A DNA stretch of 64,000 nt from assembly GCA_017871115.1 (NCBI GenBank), contig JAFCIZ010000001.1:5065501-5129500 (forward strand). Reading direction: 5' to 3'. Positions 55,759 through 64,000 of this stretch are shown in pieces. The position numbers and the translations under genes are program-made. The notes under the pieces are model-generated. The model was not told where the DNA came from, made no database searches, and worked only from the letters and a program-made list of their open reading frames with translations. The stretch comes from Cunninghamella blakesleeana. Its lineage: Eukaryota; Mucoromycota; Mucoromycetes; Mucorales; Cunninghamellaceae. Each line of letters begins with the position of its first letter. Position 1 is the stretch's first letter.

Positions 55759-58171
55759 ATGGCACATATACAACCACGATCAACAATAGAACTGGGGCAG
55801 TTAGCTGCTGTTCATGTAGATTCTAGTACACCTATTCGTCTTTATTTTCGTTCTGCTGATTTACTTTTAAAACAAGCAAGAGTATATAAACTTGAACACG
55901 ATTATGAACAAGCTTATATTTTCTATATGAGATATACAAAGTAAAAAAGATTTATAAACATGAATAAAAATAAAATATACTTGCTTTTCAATATATGTTA
56001 AATTATTTTATTATTTTTTTTTTTTCATAGTTTAGGTTTAAGTGAACTTCCAAAACATGCAAAATATAAGGATCCAGAAAATAAAAAGTCTCGTCATATG
56101 TTAAATAAGGTACAAGAAATTGTTTTTTTTTACTTGGCACTATTATATTGTTTTTTTAAGAAAAAGTAATAATTTCTCTCTTTTTAAATATACATTAACA
56201 CTTATACTAAATAATAATAAAAATAGAACTGTGTGGAAGCTTTAGACACTTTGGAAGTACTGAAGCCTTTATTAGATGAACAATATGAACAGTATATAGA
56301 AACAAAAAAAGCTTTGGAAAAAAAACGACAATCTGAAATAGAGGCAAGACACTCTCAACAATTAAAAACTATTATTAATCAATCGCGTTATGATACGGAG
56401 CAGCTTGAAAGTCATACAAAAAAACTTGGTATTAATGACGAGGAATGGAATTTACAAAATGCTTTAAAGGATGTTATTGGCGTCGGAAACAATGAAGAAA
56501 GGTATTTTTCGAATAATATTTATCTATTATAAAAACTAAAAAGAGTGAATGAAAAAAAGTTCATTATTATCATTGTTTTTATTAAAAGAGAGGATAAAAG
56601 AGCATAAATGATAATAGTGATAATCTATATAGTAATTATTCTTATCCTTATTTTTATATTATTTAATATAGAATATATGATCATAATACTACTACAACAT
56701 CTGTATCAAATACAATCGCACAATATCCTCATACTTCGTTTGAAAACAAAAGTGATGGGTAAAAAACAATATTGATGTATATATATATATATATAAAGTT
56801 TGAGTATATGCCGTTTAAATGGTTTACAATTAGAAATATTAGTATTAATATTTTTCCTTTTTTCCTTTTTCTTAGTTTTATATATCAACCTTATACGGAT
56901 CAATATAGCGCAATGACACCGGGAACAAATCATCCACCACAGCTGCCCCCAAAACCACCTGCACCTGAATTTAAACATGATAAAATACCTGACTTGCCAC
57001 CTAAATTAGCTTTAGAAGTTCATCAAAAACAACAGCCATCTTCAATGCGTCCTGCTTTACCACCGAAAATAAAATTATCAAATGATGTACCAATTCGACC
57101 ACCATCACCTGAAATACATCCATTTAGCGGAGGTAAAATAGCTGATAGCCCATTATAATAATCAAAATAATAATAAAAAAAAAGGAAAGATTATTCATGT
57201 AATATCATGAATTAGGATTAATCTTTTTATTCTTTGTTTTTACATATATTAGCTACGACTGAAAAAGGAGAACCGTTACGTACATTTATTATACCTAATT
57301 CATTACAACACAAATTTTTAAATATTGCAAAGAATAATACAGATAGAAATATTGAAACATGTGGTATTCTAGCTGGTATTTTAGTAAGTTTAATATTAAA
57401 AGATGTGTATATAAATATATATTAGAAAATAATAATACTATATATTTATAAAACAAAAACAAAAAATGTTAGTATTGATTTATATGTATTCCTTACTATC
57501 TTCATTTTTTTATTCTAACAGAAAAATAATGTATTAAATATGACAACACTTATTATACCAAAACAAACTGGAACCTCAGATACGTGTACTACCGAAAATG
57601 AAGAAGAACTCTTTGAATATCAAGATGCAAATGATTTACTTACATTTGGCTGGATTCATACACACCCTTCACAATCTTGCTTTTTAAGTTCGGTTGACTT
57701 GCATACTCACTGTTCTTATCAATTGATGCTTCCAGAAGCAGTTGCTATTGTTTGTGCACCAAAACATAATCCAAAGTAATAATGATAGTAATTACAGGAA
57801 TGATAATAATGACCTTTATAATAATAACAATAATGTATGATTTATATTAAGTTTTTTTCTTTGCTTTTTCTTTTCATTTTTATAGTTTTGGTATATTTAG
57901 ATTGACTGATCCACCAGGGCTTGATGTTATTAGTAGCTGCAAAATCGAGAGAGCCTTTCATCCACACCCTGATTTACCTATTTATACTGTAAGTTTTTAT
58001 ATTTTTAATAAATATAGATAGTGTTTTTTTAAAAAAAGGGTATCAAATAATTTTTGTTATTTATTCATATTTTTATTTTTTTATATTTTTATTTATTAGG
58101 ACACACATAACGTATCGCACGTTCGTAAAGAAAATTATGAAATTAAAGTAGTGGATTTAAGGTCCCGTTAA
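55759..58171 (+). CDS. STAMBP: AMSH/STAMBP-type JAMM deubiquitinase
   Basis: Nine exons: 55759-55940, 56031-56109, 56227-56501, 56672-56758, 56876-57132, 57253-57383, 57522-57775, 57886-57988, 58100-58171; 479 residues. AMSH is a zinc protease that trims K63-linked ubiquitin on endosomes and works with ESCRT. The N-terminal helical MIT/USP8-dimer-like domain ([22 protein letters not shown]) is followed by a helical [15 protein letters not shown] segment and a Pro-rich linker ([12 protein letters not shown]). The C-terminal MPN+/JAMM domain has ETCGILAG, then [21 protein letters not shown] with the HxHx7SxxD zinc ligands. Family-specific Cys/His follow ([12 protein letters not shown]). SNF7, its ESCRT-III partner system, is in the same window. 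Confidence 0.95.
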
Positions 58172-58354
58172 AAAAGTTTTTCTTTGCTTATTTCTTATTA
58201 TTTATTATATATACATATGCATATATATATATAGCTTCTATTTTATTTTTTCAATTTTTTTTTTAATTCTATTTATCTATATATCTATAATTATATAATT
58301 TATATCCATTTATACAAAGTAATTGTAATCATTATAATAATATACTATAAAACA

Positions 58355-58496
58355 TTATTTTCCTATACAGAATTGACCAAATAAAGCATCCAAAATATCC
58401 TCTACATCTATTTTACCAGTAACTCTTCCTAACGAATTGGCAGCTTGTCGTAATTCTTCTGCACCGAGAACAATATCTTCTATTGGCATATCTATA

Positions 58497-58548
<52 letters not shown>

Positions 58549-58777
58549 GTTGTTGTTGTTGTTGTTGTTCTTATTATTAAAGCAATTGTGGTGTAAAGTT
58601 TAAGTAATATTTCTTTATCTATATATGCATACCTAAAAATGCTTCGAGATTTTCTAAGCAGTTTTCTAAATGTTGGCGATGACGAGCTTGGGTAATTAAT
58701 ATAGGATTTGCCATGGATTTATCAAATCTATATATTTAGAAAAAATATATATATATATATATATTGATTACAGTTAT

Positions 58778-58813
<36 letters not shown>

Positions 58814-60748
58814 GTATACTTTGATTTTAAAACTTGAACCATGTCCTTTAAAAAAACGTCTAAATCTTGCCCAGTTTTACAGCTAATTGTCCATACTTTT
58901 TTTGCACCAGTCTCTTCTTTAACCCTTTGAGCCAAATCAGAAGGAGAAATCAAATCATAAAACATATCTTGTTTATTTAAAATTACAAACGTGTCTTGAT
59001 CAATGACTTGTTTTATAATTGGATCCAGCTCCAGGGGGAAGGAAAAGAATGCATGCTGTTGTTTTTGATGAGAGTTATTTTTATTGTGAATCAAATCCAA
59101 ACCAGATAATAAACACAATTTAATGTCAGATGATTCTACCTTTGCTCTTGCCCGTTTCACACCTTCCATTTCAATTTGATCTTCAGACTCTCGCAATCCA
59201 GCTGTATCACTAATGATCACAGGGTACCCACCTAAATTCATGGTTACTTCTACAATGTCTCTTGTTGTGCCTGGTATATCGGATACAATAGCTGCTTCTC
59301 GTTTGATTAGTTTATTCAAAAAGGAGCTCTTTCCAGCATTGGGTGGGCCAACAATAGCTATATGAATACCATTTCTAATAATTTCACCGGCACGATTATC
59401 ATTTAAATGATTATTTATTGTTTGCCGAAGCTCTTTAATGTTCGCTACAACTAAAAAAAAGAGGGAAAGAAGAAAAAAATGAATGTGTTTTTCCTTTTCC
59501 TTTCCTTTTTATTTTTTTTTAAATTTTATACTTATAATATATTTTTACCATCATCAAGTATTCCATCTTCAATGTTTTCATCTTCACCAAAATCAATGAC
59601 AGCTTCGGTTAATGACATGGATCGAATAATACTTTGTCTCCATTTTTCAAAATGAATACGTAATCCACCCTATTCATCAAATATATATAATAATAAAATA
59701 AAATAGCATAATAATTAAGCTGACGATCGTCAGGTATATATATGTATATAAGTATTTTTATTTTTATTTTCATTTTTAATACACACTTCGGCTTGTCGTA
59801 AAGCAATTCGTCTTTGCATTTCAGTCTCAGCATTTAATAAATCTGCTAAACCTTCTAATTCAGTTAAATCCAATTTATCGTTATCAAAAGCTCTAATAAT
59901 AATGATAATGGTAATGATAATGATAATGGTAATGATGGTAATGAAAATGAAAATGATATTATTATTATTATTATGATAAAAAATATTCATTTAATATATA
60001 TATATATATATATATTACCTTCTTGCAAATTCCCCTTGTTCAGCTAATCGAAAAGAAGGTAATTCGTTTAACCCGTTCAAAATACCTTGTATCACCGCAT
60101 TCCCTCCATGAATATGCAATTCAATAATATCTTCTCCAGTAAAACTATGGGGTGCATTAAAATATAAAACTAAACCATGATCTAGAACTAAATCCATTGA
60201 TGGGTGATATATTCTTTTAAAATAAGCATGACGAGGTGCGATTTTAGAAGCATCCATTTTAATCATCGTATTAATGACCTATTACGATGATAATGACAAT
60301 AATAATTTTTTTTTTATAAATTTGTATTATACTATTGATTGCTTATTCCATTTTCACTCTTTTTTTTTTGTTTTATTCATTGTATATGTGTATAATTATT
60401 TACTTGAGTAGCATGTGGCCCAGAAATACGGATAATAGCAACACCAGCTTTTCCAGGAGAAGTTGATAATGCATAAATCGTCTCTGGTAAAGGTGTTGTT
60501 GTTGGTTTAGATATAGTATTATTACTATATAAAGTATTTGTAGTTATATTCCTTTTCTGTTGTGATAAGGTTAAATATTTATATTTTGGGTATATTATGC
60601 ATCGAGGTAATTGTTGTTTTTGAATCGTTTTTATTTGGGTAGTAATATTTCTTGATAAAAAAGTATTAATTGATATATGATTTGGTTTGGTTCTATATAA
60701 CAAACAATTTAATGTTGTATAAAAAGATATTGTAGACATAGATCTCAT
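58355..60748 (-). CDS. MSS1: Mitochondrial tRNA-modifying GTPase MnmE/Mss1 (GTPBP3)
   Basis: Seven exons on the minus strand: 60748-60404, 60278-60019, 59892-59787, 59669-59549, 59450-58820, 58727-58633, 58491-58355; 564 residues. With the MnmG partner it forms the cmnm5/taurinomethyl-type modification at U34 of mitochondrial tRNAs. A basic, Ser/Thr-rich presequence covers about 85 residues. The folate-binding N-domain ([53 protein letters not shown]) is next, then the helical domain with an inserted G domain: [26 protein letters not shown]. The C-terminus is the invariant FCIGK. Exon 7 was chosen to recover that ending. Divergent from EngB, 120 bases apart. Confidence 0.96.
58498..58568. repeat. 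(ATT)n/(GTT)n microsatellite in MSS1 intron
   Basis: ATT units running into GTT units within the last intron. Confidence 0.9.
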
Positions 60749-60868
60749 TACTTTTAAAAAAAATACTGGAGAAAGAAAAAAGGAATGACGAGAAAAAAAT
60801 TTAAAATTTTGTAAAAAAAATTCTGAATTTTAATTTTTTTCTTTTCTTTTATAAAAAACTTTAATATT
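60749..60868. promoter_or_regulatory. Short bidirectional promoter between MSS1 and EngB genes
   Basis: Only 120 bases separate the two start codons. It is composed of A/T runs with no obvious TATA box or named factor site. It must hold or overlap both core promoters, if the first-exon starts are correct. Confidence 0.6.
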
Positions 60869-62460
<1,592 letters not shown>

Positions 62461-62602
62461 ATTATCTATAAACGAAGCAGATAGACGTTGTTAAATACAT
62501 ATCTATTTTTAATATTATTTATTATGGTTATAATAATTATAGCTATTATAATTTAAACTAGTTTCAATAAAATTATGAACAACAATTTATTAATTATACA
62601 AT

Positions 62603-63954
62603 TTAATATAGATAGTCATTTGATAGATTAGTAGAAGTACACCGAGAAGAATCTAATATATTATTATTATTGTTATTATATTCAGTATGGTAATGGTTTG
62701 GTGAATTCATACTTGATCGACGAGAAAGTTGCATCATAGCCTCAGCGGCATTAGTTTCACATAATCCCTTCTTTCTCTTTGATGGGTCACCATTGTTAGT
62801 TTTAGATAAAACAGAATGAATAGGCGGCAGCTGTATATTTTTAGAGGGCTCATTGGATGAATAATAGTGGTGAAGAAGATTTGTATAAGATGGTACAGAA
62901 GGAAGTGAAGCATGGTGTTTATAATACTCTCTTTTTGGGTGTGAGACATACAAAGGTGATCTTGGCGGTGAAGGTACGGAATGTCGATGATGACGATGGT
63001 GAAGATAAAAAGGGTTAGATGGTTGTGGTACTGATAAAGAGGTAGAAGAAGAAGATTGTGATGGTATATAAAAAGAAGGGGATGAAGGAATATTTATATT
63101 AGATGATACCATAGAAGGTCTCGGTGAAAGTGGAGATACTATTTTATCACTTAAATTGGAATGGGATTGTTCTAATTTAAATGATATAGATGGAGATGAT
63201 GATCTGGGACTTGGGTATGGCTGATAATAATAGTAAGATGGTTGGTATATTTGTAGTTGCCGATGATGATCTTGTGATAGCGGTGGTGGTGGTGAATGTT
63301 GATAGATATAAATAGGAGATGATATTGATGGTCTTGACGAAGAGGAGGAAGAATGACAGTCATATATTTGTGATGGTGGCGAATAGGGTAATAATTTAAT
63401 AGTTGATATGGGATGATGGTTGTTTATTTCTAATGGGTGTGGTTGAAGTTGATATTTATTATTATTAATTTCGTTAGCAAAGCAAATTTGTTGCTGATCA
63501 TAATTCTCTCTAAAAATGATTTTGTTATTATTTATATTATGGTTACGGTGTTCTGGTGTTAATTTATTTTCAATAATAGGGGAAAGGTGCTTTATTGTTG
63601 ATAAACGCTTATTAGGACTACTTTGATGTGTTTCATCTGTATAGTCATCATCTTCTGAAGAAAATTTACGTTTGCGGGCAGATGTTCTAATTTTTTTTAA
63701 AAAAAAGGAAAAATTAATATTTTCAAATAAATAGAATAGAATTGAATCAAGTATTATATATTACGTTTGAATACGATGCTCTTTTCTGATCCTTATCCTA
63801 ACACCTTGATCTGAAAATGAACGTGATAAAAATGTAGTATCCACTGGTTTTGGCATTTTTTTTGGATGATAAACATGAAACGATTGCGAATAAACATGCA
63901 TTAAATTGATAGTGCTTGTACTATTAAATATAATTACATATGAATACATTTTTT

Positions 63955-63990
<36 letters not shown>

Positions 63991-63995
63991 TTACG
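62603..63995 (-). CDS. Velvet-family regulator, C-terminal part (gene continues off the right edge)
   Basis: Visible exons on the minus strand: 63920-63765 and 63686-62603; a donor at 63994 (gtaagt) marks the end of a further exon upstream. Velvet proteins are fungal DNA-binding regulators of development and secondary metabolism. The exon at 63920 encodes the end of the velvet domain (SFHVYHPKKMPKPVDTTFLSRSF, then SDQGVRIRIRKE), matching the family's VyspKkFPGm..ST.LS...A.QG..I.IRK pattern. The last exon is 361 codons of low complexity: Ser/Pro/His/Asn-rich, with KRKF and SKRKKG basic clusters that could be nuclear-localisation signals. Which velvet subgroup (VosA, VelB, VelC or VeA) cannot be decided from this part. 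Confidence 0.8.
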
Positions 63996-64000
63996 TAAGT

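Overview
This is a very AT-rich eukaryotic window with many short GT-AG introns (about 50-150 bases), homopolymer runs and (AT)n tracts. The gene set points to a fungus: a velvet-family regulator, an Atg17-type autophagy scaffold, Cox14, an Lcb4-type sphingoid base kinase, a TRAPPC6/Trs33 subunit and mitochondrial MnmE and EngB GTPases. Low-complexity N/Q tracts, high AT and an AMSH-type deubiquitinase fit an early-diverging (zygomycete-grade) fungus. I cannot place it to genus. Exon boundaries were worked out by hand from frame continuity, splice consensus and family conservation.

Layout: (1) 1-5375 is the right part of a Ty3/gypsy-like LTR retrotransposon on the minus strand (pol running off the left edge, gag, 5' LTR), followed by two older partial LTRs that flank one another. 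(2) 5376-38808 is gene-dense: PNO1, a large inverted repeat, a Faf1-like nucleolar protein, a small unknown gene, a coiled-coil/SH3BGR protein, FRS1, an Alba-like small gene, an AGGF1-like OCRE-FHA-G-patch protein, the ADP/ATP carrier, a seven-transmembrane protein, a 2OG-Fe(II) oxygenase, a small secreted Cys-rich protein, ATG17, COX14, SNF7, an LCB4-type kinase, TRAPPC6/TRS33 and a YIPF6/Yip4 protein. (3) 39165-39249 is tRNA-Leu(AAG). From 52 bp past its 3' end to about 50760 lies a nest of five LTR insertions. The youngest is a complete 8840-bp element (39433-48272) with two 763-bp LTRs and a GTGT target-site duplication. (4) 50761-64000 carries a tandem pair of secreted-protein genes, an AMSH-type JAMM deubiquitinase, divergent MnmE and EngB genes, and the 3' part of a velvet gene at the right edge.

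Main points of interest. Gag and pol join through a textbook -1 slippery heptamer (A AAA AAC) abutting the gag UAG stop, seen in both copies. Integrase lies in a separate ORF, about 0.9 kb beyond pol, behind an exact 5 x 40 bp tandem array. A further ORF of unknown function runs through the 3' end of the element into its LTR. The nested insertions can be peeled apart by their target-site duplications (GTGT, ATAG, CTAT), and all lie within about 190 bp (pre-insertion distance) of a tRNA 3' end, which suggests Pol III-directed integration. Among host genes, divergent pairs with shared themes stand out: MnmE/EngB (mitochondrial GTPases) and TRAPPC6/YIPF6 (ER-Golgi traffic).
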